64,000 bases of DNA from Actinokineospora globicatena (GCF_024171945.1 NZ_JAMTCR010000002.1:1860001-1924000), one strand, 5' to 3'; shown: positions 48,626 to 56,713, counted from the stretch's first letter. Notes: a model not told the origin generated them from the sequence alone. Translations and numbers: made by a program.

Positions 48626-49381
48626 GTGTGCGGCAGGTACGCGTCCGCGAAGGACCCGGCGACGCTGGCCGCGGAGTTCGACGCCGTCGACGCCATGGGG
48701 GACGGCGCGCCGGACCTCGACTACAACGTCGCGCCGACCAAGAGCGTGGTCGCGGTCGTGCAGCGGCACCCGCGCGACGCCGACGGCGAGGTCGACGAGA
48801 GCCGGACCGAGCGCACGCTGCGGGTGATGAAGTGGGGCCTGGTGCCCGCGTGGGCCAAGGACTCCGCAGGCGGCGCCAAGATGATCAACGCCAGGTCGGA
48901 GACCGCCGCCGAGAAGCCCGCGTTCAAGAAGTCGCTTGCCCAGCGCCGCTGCATCCTGCCCGCCGACGGCTGGTTCGAGTGGCGCCGCGACAAGACCGCC
49001 AAGCAGCCGTTCTTCACGACCCCGCGCGACGGCAGCAGCCTGGCGATGGCGGGCCTGTGGACGACCTGGCGGGACAAGGCCGACCCGTCCGCCCCCGTCC
49101 TGGTGACCTGCGCGGTCCTGACGACCGACTCGGTCGGCCCGCTCGCCGAGGTCCACGACCGGATGCCGCTGCTGCTCGACCGCGGCGCCTGGGCGACCTG
49201 GCTCGACCCGGACGCCACCGACGTCGCCGACCTGCTGGCCCCGCCCGCGCTGGACCTGGTCGACGCGCTGGAGATCCGACCGGTGTCGCAGGCGGTCAAC
49301 AGCGTCCGCAACAACGGCCCCGAGCTGCTGGAGCCGCTCGCGGAGCCCGTGGACCTCGACCTCTTCGCACCCCGGACCTGA
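48626..49381 (+). CDS. SRAP-domain abasic-site DNA-binding protein (HMCES/YedK type)
   Basis: Binds abasic sites in single-stranded DNA through a thiazolidine crosslink to Cys2 and protects replication forks. The 251-residue protein begins VCGRYASAKDPATLAAEF, so Cys2 is exposed after Met removal. NVAPTKSVVAVV, MKWGLVPAWAKD, MINARSETAAEKPAFK and EVHDRMPLLL give the Asn, Glu and His active-site residues. GTG at 48626 is fixed by the need for Cys at position 2. A similar gene flanks aroA in mycobacteria (Rv3226c). Confidence 0.93.
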   Translation: MCGRYASAKDPATLAAEFDAVDAMGDGAPDLDYNVAPTKSVVAVVQRHPRDADGEVDESRTERTLRVMKWGLVPAWAKDSAGGAKMINARSETAAEKPAFKKSLAQRRCILPADGWFEWRRDKTAKQPFFTTPRDGSSLAMAGLWTTWRDKADPSAPVLVTCAVLTTDSVGPLAEVHDRMPLLLDRGAWATWLDPDATDVADLLAPPALDLVDALEIRPVSQAVNSVRNNGPELLEPLAEPVDLDLFAPRT

Positions 49382-49385
49382 CCCG

Positions 49386-50006
49386 GTGAACCGCGCCGAG
49401 ATCGACACGCCGCACGGCCCCGCGTTCGCCGAGCTGCACTGCGCCGCCGAGGGCCGCGCGGGGCTGCTGCTCGGGCACGGCGCGGGCGGCGGCATCAGCG
49501 CGCCCGACCTCGTCGCCGCGACCAGGGGCGCCACCGCGGCCGGGGTGCACGTCGCGCTGATCGAACAGCCCTACCGGGTCGCCGGTCGTCGTGCGCCCGC
49601 CCCGGCCGCGCAGCTGGACGTGGCCTGGCTCGCGGTCTCGCGGCAGCTGTCGACGATGTGGTTCGAGGGGCTGCCGCTGCTGTTCGGCGGCCGGTCGTCC
49701 GGGGCGCGCGTGGCGTGCCGCACGGCGGAGGCGGGGGAGGCCGTCGGCGTCGTGTGCCTGGCGTTCCCGGTGCACCCGCCGGGCAAGCCGGACAAGACCA
49801 GGCAGCCCGAGCTGGACGCGGTGACCGTGCCCACCCTGGTGGTCCAGGGCGAGAGCGACCCGTTCGGCCAGCCCGAGTCCGCCCACCTGCGCGAGATCGC
49901 GCGGATACCGGGCGACCACTCGCTGAAGAAGGACATCCCGGGCATATCCCGTGTCGTCGAGGAGTGGCTGCACCGTATCCTTCGACCGTTGGACCAGCTC
50001 GGCTGA
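49386..50006 (+). CDS. Small alpha/beta hydrolase (KANL3/Tex30-like)
   Basis: A 206-residue hydrolase lacking a large lid. LLLGHGAGGGISAPDL is the oxyanion loop, LLFGGRSSGARVACR the nucleophile elbow (G-R-S-S-G), VVQGESDPFGQPES carries the Asp, and IPGDHSLKKD the His. This layout fits the dienelactone-hydrolase-like Tex30 family. Substrate unknown. GTG at 49386 lies 4 nt after the SRAP stop, so the two are probably co-transcribed. Confidence 0.83.
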   Translation: MNRAEIDTPHGPAFAELHCAAEGRAGLLLGHGAGGGISAPDLVAATRGATAAGVHVALIEQPYRVAGRRAPAPAAQLDVAWLAVSRQLSTMWFEGLPLLFGGRSSGARVACRTAEAGEAVGVVCLAFPVHPPGKPDKTRQPELDAVTVPTLVVQGESDPFGQPESAHLREIARIPGDHSLKKDIPGISRVVEEWLHRILRPLDQLG

Positions 50007-50083
50007 GCACGACAGGTGCACCCTGTTTCGCGGGTCGCACGTCTCTGGGGAAGCGCACTGACATTCGAGGGGATCGCACCACC

Positions 50084-50911
50084 ATGGGGTTTTTCGGTAA
50101 GTCACGCCTGCTCGCGGCCGCCGCGGTCGCGGCGGCGCTCACGCTGACCGCCTGTACCAGCGGCTCGACGCAGTCCGGCGGCACCGTCGCGGCCGCGCCA
50201 AGCTCCGAGGCCAAGAAGAGCGGCTTCGACACGCTGCGCGGCCTGTCCGACGCGGTGAAGGCCAAGAGCACCAACGCCAAGTCCGCGCACTTCACCTTCA
50301 CCGGCGACATGGCCGGTCAGAGCATGACCGGTGAGGGCGACTTCACCTTCGGCGCGACGCCGAACATGCAGATGGCGATGAAGACCCCGGACGGCGACGT
50401 CGAGCTGCGGCTCATCGGCACGCTGATGTACGTCAAGACGCCGACCGAGGTCGAGCCGGGCAAGTCGTGGGTCAAGCTCGACCTGACCGACAAGGACAAC
50501 CCGCTCGTCGCGATGCTCGGCAAGTCGCTGGAGCAGGCCCGCCAGGTCGACCCGGCCGCCACCCTGGTGCAGCTCGCCGGCGTCGGCGAGATCACCGCGG
50601 TCAAGGCCGAGGACGTCAACGGGGAGAAGGCCACCCGCTACTCGGTGACCGTCGACACCGCCAAGCTCAAGGGCAAGGCGGGCGAGATGGGCATGGAGGA
50701 GGCCTCGGTCGCCGAACTGGAGAAGATCGGGGTCAAGTCCATCCCCGCCGACATCTGGATCAACGGCGACGACCTGCCGGTCCGCTACCGGATGGAGCTG
50801 CCCGTCCAGTCGCAGAAGGTCACCATCCAGGCCGACTACACCGACTGGGGCAAGGCCGTCCAGATCACCGAGCCGCCCGCCGCCGAGGTCGCCGAACTGC
50901 CCGCGGGCTGA
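50084..50911 (+). CDS. LprG/LppX-like lipoprotein
   Basis: A 275-residue secreted lipoprotein with signal peptide and lipobox TLTAC (Cys24). The mature part has a serine/glycine linker and then a fold with FTFTGDMAGQSMTGEGDF, MYVKTPTEVEPGKSWVKLDL and VKSIPADIWINGDDLPVRY, which fits the LppX/LprAFG family that carries lipids in a hydrophobic cavity across the envelope. The lipid bound is unknown. ATG at 50084. A strong hairpin follows. Confidence 0.83.
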   Translation: MGFFGKSRLLAAAAVAAALTLTACTSGSTQSGGTVAAAPSSEAKKSGFDTLRGLSDAVKAKSTNAKSAHFTFTGDMAGQSMTGEGDFTFGATPNMQMAMKTPDGDVELRLIGTLMYVKTPTEVEPGKSWVKLDLTDKDNPLVAMLGKSLEQARQVDPAATLVQLAGVGEITAVKAEDVNGEKATRYSVTVDTAKLKGKAGEMGMEEASVAELEKIGVKSIPADIWINGDDLPVRYRMELPVQSQKVTIQADYTDWGKAVQITEPPAAEVAELPAG

Positions 50912-50922
50912 GGTTCTCCCCC

Positions 50923-50957
50923 CGCGCCCCCGCACTGGTTCCCGGTGCGGGGGCGCG
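50923..50957. terminator. Hairpin terminator after the lipoprotein gene
   Basis: CGCGCCCCCGCAC (50923-50935) pairs perfectly with GTGCGGGGGCGCG (50945-50957) around a 9-nt loop, 11 nt past the stop. Confidence 0.75.
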
Positions 50958-51010
50958 CAGTTACCCGGGGTTGGCATGATGACCCCCTGACCGGAGGGAA
51001 GTGGGCACGG

Positions 51011-51199
51011 GTGGACGACGAGGACGAGGACGTACCAGAGCGCGTGCAAACCATCTGCCCCTACTGCGGCGGCGGCGGCATGGTCGCCGACCCCAAACAC
51101 GCCGTGATAGGCGGCTCCCCCCGCACCATCGACAACGGCCGCCCCTGCCCCCACTGCGACACCGAGGGCCACTTCCCCGGCATCATCCCGCCCCTCTAG
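51011..51199 (+). CDS. CxxC mini-protein (zinc-ribbon-like)
   Basis: A 62-residue acidic protein whose body reads TICPYCGGGGMVAD, then NGRPCPHCDTEGHFPG. Two C-x2-C-x-G knuckles in this arrangement resemble half of a DnaJ-type zinc finger. GGAGGGA lies 11 nt before GTG 51011; the frame is open upstream but has no other good start. No function known. It stands alone between a terminator and the convergent ybaK gene. Confidence 0.65.
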   Translation: MDDEDEDVPERVQTICPYCGGGGMVADPKHAVIGGSPRTIDNGRPCPHCDTEGHFPGIIPPL

Positions 51200-51242
51200 C
51201 CCCACCTTGTGGCGCGCTCGGGAAGGTCAACCACCCCGAGGG

Positions 51243-51719
51243 CTATCGAGCGGCGATGTCCGCGACTGTGGCGTCCGAGAGGGCCACCAGGTCGGCCGCG
51301 GCCAGTTCGATCTCCAGCCCCCGTCGCCCGCCTGAGCAGAACATCGTCGGGAACGAGGTGGCCGAGGCGTCCACCACGGTGCGCAAGCGTTTGCGTTGGC
51401 CGAGGGGGGAGATGCCGCCCGCCACGTAGCCGGTTGTGCGTTCAGCCACAGCGACCTCGGCCATCTTCGCCTTCTTGCCGCCGACCGCGGCTGCCAATGC
51501 CTTCAGGTCCAGTTGTGCGTCGACCGGGACGACGCCCACTGTCAGTACCCCGTCGACCTCCGCCAACAGGGTCTTGAACACCCGGGACGGCTCCACCCCC
51601 AGCGCTGCCGCGGCCTCTAGACCGAAGGATTCGCGCGGGTCGTGCTCGTAAGAGTGCACCTTGTGCGTGACCTTGCGCTTAGCCAAGAGCGCCGTCGCGG
51701 GGGTTCCCTGTCCTGCCAC
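51243..51719 (-). CDS. ybaK: YbaK/EbsC-type Cys-tRNA(Pro) deacylase
   Basis: A 158-residue trans-editing enzyme that removes Cys wrongly attached to tRNA(Pro). The N-terminus MAGQGTPATALLAKRKVTHK, VFKTLLAEVDG (conserved Lys), VVPVDAQLDLKALAAAVGG and GYVAGGISPLGQRKRL are typical of YbaK. GTG at 51719. It is divergent from the sigma factor gene. Codon use is less GC-biased than its neighbours. A ybaK gene also lies near sigH in mycobacteria. Confidence 0.92.
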   Translation of the reverse strand: MAGQGTPATALLAKRKVTHKVHSYEHDPRESFGLEAAAALGVEPSRVFKTLLAEVDGVLTVGVVPVDAQLDLKALAAAVGGKKAKMAEVAVAERTTGYVAGGISPLGQRKRLRTVVDASATSFPTMFCSGGRRGLEIELAAADLVALSDATVADIAAR

Positions 51720-51910
51720 GGCGGTGAGCCTAAGGGAATGCGGCGCGCGCGCCTGGTGTTGACCGGGACGTGCAGACAGGTGTGTTGCCAGACCGGCGGA
51801 TCCCCAAGGTCACGCTTCCGGCTAGCGGCTCCCCCAGCGAGAGCCGCGTAAGCTCGGGGGTGACATATGCGCACCTGAACACGGGTGTGCGCGCCCCCGA
51901 AAGGAGCCCG

Positions 51911-52537
51911 GTGCCCCGCACCGACGCCCAGACCGACCCGGCGAGCCAGGCCGCCCCGGAGACCCCGGCGATGCGGGCCGACCGGTTCGAGCGCGACGCC
52001 ATGCCGCTGCTCGACCAGCTGTACTCGGCGGCGCTGCGGATGACGCGCAACCCCGCCGACGCCGAGGACCTCGTGCAGGAGACCTTCCTCAAGGCCTTCG
52101 CCGCGTTCGAGTCCTTCGCGGCCGGGACGAACCTCAAGGCGTGGCTCTACCGGATCCTGACCAACACCTACATCAACGGGTACCGCAAGCGGCAGCGGCA
52201 GCCGGTGCAGGCGCCGACCGACGAGATCACCGACTGGCAGTTGGCGAAGGCGGAGAACCACAGCTCCACCGGGCTGCGCTCGGCCGAGGCCGAGGCGATG
52301 GACCTGCTGCCCGACGACGACGTCAAGCAGGCGCTGCAGCAGCTGCCGGAGGAGTTCCGGCTCGCGGTCTACCTCGCCGACGTCGAGGGCTTCGCCTACA
52401 AGGAGATCGCGGAGATCATGGGCACGCCGATCGGTACCGTGATGTCCCGACTGCACCGGGGCAGGCGCCAGCTGCGCGACCTGCTCGCCGATGTCGCCCG
52501 CGACCGCGGGTTCGTCCGGGAGGTGAGCGGCGCGTGA
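51911..52537 (+). CDS. sigR: ECF sigma factor SigR/SigH (thiol-oxidative stress)
   Basis: An ECF12 sigma factor that directs genes against disulfide stress. The 208-residue protein has region 2 with [40 protein letters not shown], and region 4 with [20 protein letters not shown] and [23 protein letters not shown] at 51911 has AAGGAG 5 nt upstream. The frame is open for 47 more codons to GTG 51770, recalling the longer SigR' isoform of Streptomyces. It is coupled by overlap to its anti-sigma factor. Confidence 0.94.
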   Translation: MPRTDAQTDPASQAAPETPAMRADRFERDAMPLLDQLYSAALRMTRNPADAEDLVQETFLKAFAAFESFAAGTNLKAWLYRILTNTYINGYRKRQRQPVQAPTDEITDWQLAKAENHSSTGLRSAEAEAMDLLPDDDVKQALQQLPEEFRLAVYLADVEGFAYKEIAEIMGTPIGTVMSRLHRGRRQLRDLLADVARDRGFVREVSGA

Positions 52538-52854
52538 GCGGCCAGGAGAAGGAGCCGTGCGCGGACGTGCTGTCCGAGGTGTGGCTGTTCCTCGACAGCG
52601 AGTGCGACCTCGACCGGCGCCAGGCGCTGCAGACCCACCTGGACGAGTGCGTGCCCTGCCTTGAGCAGTACGGCCTGTCCGAGCACCTCAAGGTGCTGCT
52701 CGGCCGCAAGTGCGGCGGTGACCAGGTCAGCCACGAGTTCCGCGAGCGGGTCCGCGCCTCCATCCGGCGCACCGTCATCCAGCACCGCGGCGCGCAGGTC
52801 GAGATCACCAGCACCCGCGTCGAGCTCGGCCAGGTCGAGCAGCGCGGCGACTGA
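52534..52854 (+). CDS. rsrA: Zinc anti-sigma factor RsrA/RshA
   Basis: A 106-residue redox switch that holds the sigma factor until its cysteines are oxidised. The ZAS motif is complete: His35, Cys39 and Cys42 in THLDECVPC, with Cys9 near the N-terminus as the usual fourth residue. GTG at 52534 overlaps the sigma factor stop (GTGA), giving near-equal synthesis of the pair. A bidirectional terminator follows. Confidence 0.94.
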   Translation: MSGQEKEPCADVLSEVWLFLDSECDLDRRQALQTHLDECVPCLEQYGLSEHLKVLLGRKCGGDQVSHEFRERVRASIRRTVIQHRGAQVEITSTRVELGQVEQRGD

Positions 52855-52881
52855 GCCCGGCCGCGCGGCCCGACCACGCGA

Positions 52882-52912
52882 AAGGCCCCGATACCGCTGG
52901 TATCGGGGCCTT
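52882..52912. terminator. Bidirectional terminator between rsrA and the bL37 gene
   Basis: A perfect 14-bp stem, AAGGCCCCGATACC (52882-52895) with GGTATCGGGGCCTT (52899-52912), around a 3-nt loop. It ends with A and T tracts on each side, so it can stop transcription from both converging genes. Confidence 0.92.
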
Positions 52913-52933
52913 CGACTTGTCCGGAGCTGATGC

Positions 52934-53008
52934 TCAGGCGTTGGGGCGCTTGCCGTGGTTCGCGCCACCCTTCTTGCGGTCGCGACGCTTGCGGGCGCGC
53001 TTCGACAT
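52934..53008 (-). CDS. Ribosomal protein bL37 (24 residues)
   Basis: The full protein is 24 residues, beginning MSKRARKRRDRKKGGANHG and ending KRPNA. This very basic sequence matches the tiny actinobacterial protein bL37, first seen in mycobacterial ribosome structures near 23S rRNA. GAGGAGG lies 4 nt before the ATG at 53008, an almost ideal ribosome-binding site. It is easily missed by gene finders. It converges with rsrA across a strong terminator and is divergent from the biotinyl carrier gene. Confidence 0.9.
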   Translation of the reverse strand: MSKRARKRRDRKKGGANHGKRPNA

Positions 53009-53160
53009 GCTGCCTCCTCGGTCGAGCCTGGCTGAGTGGCCAATTTTGCCACGTGCCGCTCCCGGGCCCACGAGGGGTCGCCGGTGACCAGCGCGTGGTT
53101 GGATGGTCGCCGAGGGGGACCGTGCCGAACTGCGCGCTAGCGAAGGGGATGGGGCGGCCG

Positions 53161-53376
53161 ATGGCCCACGAGATCCACGCCGAGATGGTGGCCAACGTGC
53201 TCACCGTGGTCGCCGCCGAGGGCGACCCGCTGACCGAGGGCGACACCGTCGTCATCCTGGAGTCGATGAAGATGGAGATCCCGGTGCTCACCGAGGCCGA
53301 CGGCGTGCTGACCAGGCTGGCCGTGCGCGCGGGTGACGTCGTGCAGGAGCACGACCTGATCGCCGTCGTCGGTTAG
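53161..53376 (+). CDS. Biotinyl carrier protein (TB7.3/Rv3221c-like)
   Basis: A 71-residue stand-alone biotinyl domain with the attachment motif VILESMKMEIPVL, Lys in MKM being the biotin site. It begins MAHEIHAEMVANVLTVV. In mycobacteria TB7.3 is a biotinylated carrier of uncertain partner, perhaps for acyl-CoA carboxylases. It is followed after 2 nt by the sensor kinase gene, as Rv3221c-Rv3220c. Confidence 0.93.
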   Translation: MAHEIHAEMVANVLTVVAAEGDPLTEGDTVVILESMKMEIPVLTEADGVLTRLAVRAGDVVQEHDLIAVVG

Positions 53377-53378
53377 CC

Positions 53379-54890
53379 GTGTCCACCCTCTCCGACCTGC
53401 TCGCCGAGCACACCGGGCTCTCCGGCGGCGCCGTCGACCACCTGCAGACCGTGGTCGCGGAGTGGCAGCTGCTCTCCGACCTGTCCTTCGCCGACTTCCT
53501 GCTGTGGGTGCCGGAGACCGCCGCCGACGGCGCGCCGCTGCCGCCCACGGTCGAGAAGCGCTACGTGTGCGTCGCCCAGGCGCGGCCGACGACAGGGCCG
53601 ACGGCGCACCCCGAGGACGTCGTCGCCAGCCACACCACCGCCGACGAGCACCCGCAGCTGCGCCGGGCCATCGCCGAGCGGCGCATCTGCCGCGAAGAGG
53701 ACCCGCGCTGGTACCTGGGGGTGCCGGTGCGCCGGGAGGCCATCCCGGTCAGCTTCGGCGGCGAGGTCATCGCGATCCTGTCCCGGGAGACGAACCTGGC
53801 GGTGCCGCGGGTGCCGAGCGCGCTGGAGATCGCGTACCTCGGGATCGCGGGCGACCTGTGCCAGATGGTGGCCGACGGGACGTTCCCGACCACCGAGCCG
53901 TCACCGGACGTGCACACCAGCCCCCGGGTCGGCGACGGCCTGCTGCGCCTGGACACCGCGGGCGCGGTCGTGTTCGCCAGCCCCAACGCGCTCTCGGCGT
54001 ACCACCGGATGGGCCACGCGTCCGACCTCGTGGGGGTCCGGCTGGCGCCGCTGACCCGGTCGCTGATCGCCGACCCGTTCGACGCGACCGAGGTGGCGCA
54101 GCGGATCGTGTCCGCGCTCGACGGCCAGCCGGGGATGCGCACCGAGGCCGAGTCCCGGCGGGGCGCCGCGGTGCTGTTCCGGGCGCTGCCGCTGCGGCCG
54201 GGCGGGAAGGCGGCAGGCGCGCTGGTGCTGTGCCGGGACGTCACCGAGGTGCGGCGGCGGGACCGGGCGCTGCTGTCCAAGGACGCCACCATCCGCGAGA
54301 TCCACCACCGGGTGAAGAACAACCTGCAGACCGTGGCCGCGCTGCTGCGCCTGCAGTCGCGGCGCACCAGCAGCCCGGAGGCCAAGGAGGCGCTGGCGGA
54401 GTCGGTGCGCCGGGTGGCCGCGATCGCGATGGTGCACGAGACGCTGTCCACTTCGGTGGACGAGCGGGTCGACCTGGATGCCTTGGTGGACAAGGTGATC
54501 CCGGTCGTCGGTGATGTCGCGGTCGCCGAGAGCCACGTCCAGGTGCGCAAGAGTGGACAGTTCGGTGTCGTCGCGGCCGAGACCGCCACACCGCTGGTGA
54601 TGGTCCTCACCGAACTCATCCAGAACGCCGTGGAGCACGCCTTCCCGCCGGGGTCGTCGGGCGAGGTGGAGGTCTCCGCGACCCGCTCGGCGCGCTGGCT
54701 GGACGTGGTGGTCTCCGACGACGGCCGCGGCCTGCCCCCCGGTTTTTCCCTCGAACGGACCAACGGCCTCGGCCTGCAGATCGTCCGCACCCTCGTGGAA
54801 TCCGAACTCCGCGGCTCCCTCTCCCTGCGCCGCCGCCCCGAAACCGGTACCGAAGCCGTCCTCCGAGTACCGCTTTCCCACCGCCGCTAG
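53379..54890 (+). CDS. pdtaS: Cytosolic sensor histidine kinase PdtaS
   Basis: A 503-residue soluble kinase. The N-terminal GAF-like domain (about 1-170) has WQLLSDLSFADFLLWVPE and is followed by a PAS-like domain (about 185-300). The HisKA_2 motif EIHHRVKNNLQTVAALLRLQ places the phosphate on His309/310, and the ATPase region has ELIQNAVEHAF and VVSDDGRGLPPGFSLE. In M. tuberculosis PdtaS phosphorylates PdtaR, an RNA-binding antiterminator; that partner is not in this window. GTG at 53379. Confidence 0.93.
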   Translation: MSTLSDLLAEHTGLSGGAVDHLQTVVAEWQLLSDLSFADFLLWVPETAADGAPLPPTVEKRYVCVAQARPTTGPTAHPEDVVASHTTADEHPQLRRAIAERRICREEDPRWYLGVPVRREAIPVSFGGEVIAILSRETNLAVPRVPSALEIAYLGIAGDLCQMVADGTFPTTEPSPDVHTSPRVGDGLLRLDTAGAVVFASPNALSAYHRMGHASDLVGVRLAPLTRSLIADPFDATEVAQRIVSALDGQPGMRTEAESRRGAAVLFRALPLRPGGKAAGALVLCRDVTEVRRRDRALLSKDATIREIHHRVKNNLQTVAALLRLQSRRTSSPEAKEALAESVRRVAAIAMVHETLSTSVDERVDLDALVDKVIPVVGDVAVAESHVQVRKSGQFGVVAAETATPLVMVLTELIQNAVEHAFPPGSSGEVEVSATRSARWLDVVVSDDGRGLPPGFSLERTNGLGLQIVRTLVESELRGSLSLRRRPETGTEAVLRVPLSHRR

Positions 54891-55179
54891 CCCTTGACGA
54901 TTTTCGACAATCCCCGCCGAATCCTCGCCAATCAAGCGAATACCCCCACCGTCAGCAAACACCCATCAACAAACCCAATAGGTCCCCGCTATACCTGTTA
55001 ATGAACAGCCACAGTGGCAAAGCACTCAGCCAATGACAACCCAACCCATGGCATAAGACCCGGACAACCCCCGAGGGCAACCCGAACAACGGCCCGAGGA
55101 CTCAGCCAAACACCGGCCGCCCCCCGCATCGCCGACCTGGTCCGGGGGTCCGGGGGGCGAAGCCCTCCCGGCTGGGGGC

Positions 55180-55198
55180 GTGGGGGCTAGGCCCCCAC
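55180..55198. terminator. Short hairpin downstream of pdtaS
   Basis: GTGGGGGC (55180-55187) pairs with GCCCCCAC (55191-55198) around TAG. It lies about 290 nt after pdtaS, just before the stronger whiB1 terminator. Confidence 0.45.
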
Positions 55199-55211
55199 AC
55201 AACACAGAGAA

Positions 55212-55246
55212 CGGCCCTTGTCTGCGCTTTCCGCAGACAAGGGCCG
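55212..55246. terminator. Strong hairpin terminator of whiB1
   Basis: A perfect 15-bp stem, CGGCCCTTGTCTGCG (55212-55226) with CGCAGACAAGGGCCG (55232-55246), and loop CTTTC. It lies 18 nt past the whiB1 stop on the minus strand. Confidence 0.88.
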
Positions 55247-55263
55247 CCCCGGTCGTTCTTCGC

Positions 55264-55518
55264 TCAGGCGTTGCTGCGTGCCCGTGTGCGAGCGTTGCGG
55301 CGCTTCAGCGCGCGGCGCTCGTCCTCACTCATACCGCCCCAAACGCCAGCGTCCTGGCCGCTCTCGAGCGCCCATGACAGGCAGTTGGAAGCGACGGGGC
55401 AGCGGTGGCAAACGGCCTTCGCCTCGGAGACCTGCAGGATCGCAGGACCGCTGGTTCCCACTGGGAAGAACAGCTCGGGGTCCTCGTCACGGCAGGCCGC
55501 GCGGTGGCGCCAGTCCAT
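55264..55518 (-). CDS. whiB1: WhiB1 iron-sulfur/NO-responsive regulator
   Basis: An 84-residue essential WhiB protein whose [4Fe-4S] cluster reacts with nitric oxide and which binds SigA. Cysteines are at 9, 37, 40 and 46 (RAACRDED, VCHRCP, NCLSW), exactly the mycobacterial WhiB1 positions, followed by GVWGGMSEDERRALKRR. The order pdtaS-whiB1 equals Rv3220c-Rv3219. The ~260-nt upstream gap includes a DasR-like palindrome at its far end. Confidence 0.95.
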   Translation of the reverse strand: MDWRHRAACRDEDPELFFPVGTSGPAILQVSEAKAVCHRCPVASNCLSWALESGQDAGVWGGMSEDERRALKRRNARTRARSNA

Positions 55519-55777
55519 TTCTACGTGCTCCTCGCTCGGGCGCGGTTGGACGCGCCTCTAGTGGTGATCCGGTCGTCGGGGTGCTTGTGAATGCTTTCAC
55601 GAACCCGGGAGATGTCAAGGGTTGTTCTCCGCCCGGTGAGTGACCTCACCCGAAAGTGGCAGGTCAGCGGACTCCGGCTGCGGAGAGCAACGATTTGATC
55701 ACGACGGTACCGGATCTCGACCTACGGCTGGGGGCAGTGTTCTCACTCGGTCGGGCAGTGCTGTCACCACTGCGTTT

Positions 55778-55793
55778 TGTGGTCTAGACCACA
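55778..55793. promoter_or_regulatory. Perfect 16-bp palindrome resembling a DasR-responsive element
   Basis: TGTGGTCTAGACCACA is a perfect inverted repeat. Its central TGGTCTAGACCA is identical to the core of the DasR site (consensus ACTGGTCTAGACCACT); 13 of 16 positions agree. It overlaps the stop codon of the diacylglycerol kinase gene and lies about 260 nt upstream of whiB1. DasR is a GntR-family regulator released by glucosamine-6-phosphate. Binding here is inferred only. Confidence 0.6.
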
Positions 55794-56713
55794 GCGACCG
55801 AGAGTGCGGAGGGGACGGACACGAACTCGACTCGCGTGCGCTCGCCGATGAGGTCCCCGTCGCACTGCAACCGCACCGGCTCGGGCGCGCTCACCACGAT
55901 CCTCGAGACGTCGTCGCGGCGCACCAGGTTTTTCCCGCGCCGCACGCCCTTGTCGCTCAGCGCCTGCCGGAAGTGGCGCAGCACCGTCGGCAGCCCGAGG
56001 GTGCCCAACGCGAACAGGCCGAGCCCGGTCTCGAAGCCGCACCCCGGGTTGAGGTGGATCGGGCGCGCGCCGAGGTAGGTCCACGGGTCGGTGTTGGAGA
56101 CGAACGCGAGCCGCAGCCCGGTGATCGGGTCCTCGCCCGGCAGCTGCACGGTCAGGTCGGGGCGGTTGTGCCGCGGCCGCGCGTAGCGGGCGATGGCGAC
56201 CCGGGCGTAGAGCGACGGGCTGGCGCGCTTGCCCCGCCTGCGGTCCACGTCGGCGACGACGTCGGCGTCCCACCCCATGCCCGCGTTGAAGGTGAACCAC
56301 CGCCGCGACGGTCCGGACTCGACCAACCCCAGCCCGACCCGGCGGCTCTGGCCCTCCTCGATCGCGCGCAGCAGCACGTGCGTCGCCTCGACCGGGTTGC
56401 GCGGCAGCCCGAGCGCGCGGGCGAACACGTTCGCCGACCCGCCCGGCACCACGCCCAGCATCGGCGTCGCCCCGGAGGGACCGGCGGCGAGCAGGCCGTT
56501 GACGACCTCGTTGACCGTGCCGTCACCGCCGTGCGCGACCACCAGGTCGGCGCCGTCCACGGCCGCCTGCGCGGCGGCGGTGAGGGCGTGCCCCCGGTAG
56601 TCGGTCTCGACGACCTCCAGCTTCACCTGGCTGGCCAAGGCGTGCGCCAGCACGTCCCGGCCCGCCGGGGTGGTGGCGGTCGCCTGCGGGTTCACCACGA
56701 GGACAGCGCGCAT
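55784..56713 (-). CDS. Diacylglycerol/lipid kinase family protein
   Basis: A 309-residue DagK-type lipid kinase: MRAVLVVNPQATATTPAGRD, VVAHGGDGTVNEVVNGLL (the GGDGT nucleotide loop), LGVVPGGSANVFARALGLP and, near the end, VRLQCDGDLIGERTRVEF. It would phosphorylate diacylglycerol or a related lipid at the membrane. ATG at 56713 removes an unrelated upstream extension. It corresponds in place to the Rv3218-Rv3219 neighbourhood. Confidence 0.87.
   Translation of the reverse strand: MRAVLVVNPQATATTPAGRDVLAHALASQVKLEVVETDYRGHALTAAAQAAVDGADLVVAHGGDGTVNEVVNGLLAAGPSGATPMLGVVPGGSANVFARALGLPRNPVEATHVLLRAIEEGQSRRVGLGLVESGPSRRWFTFNAGMGWDADVVADVDRRRGKRASPSLYARVAIARYARPRHNRPDLTVQLPGEDPITGLRLAFVSNTDPWTYLGARPIHLNPGCGFETGLGLFALGTLGLPTVLRHFRQALSDKGVRRGKNLVRRDDVSRIVVSAPEPVRLQCDGDLIGERTRVEFVSVPSALSVAVV

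Larger units (their letters stand above)
54891..55263. other. A/C-rich convergent intergenic region
   Basis: Nearly 375 nt between the convergent pdtaS and whiB1 genes. From 54900 to about 55130 the top strand is rich in A and C and poor in T, with lower GC than the genome. A hairpin GTGGGGGC/GCCCCCAC (55180-55198) and the whiB1 terminator follow. No protein-coding frame is supported. Confidence 0.5.
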
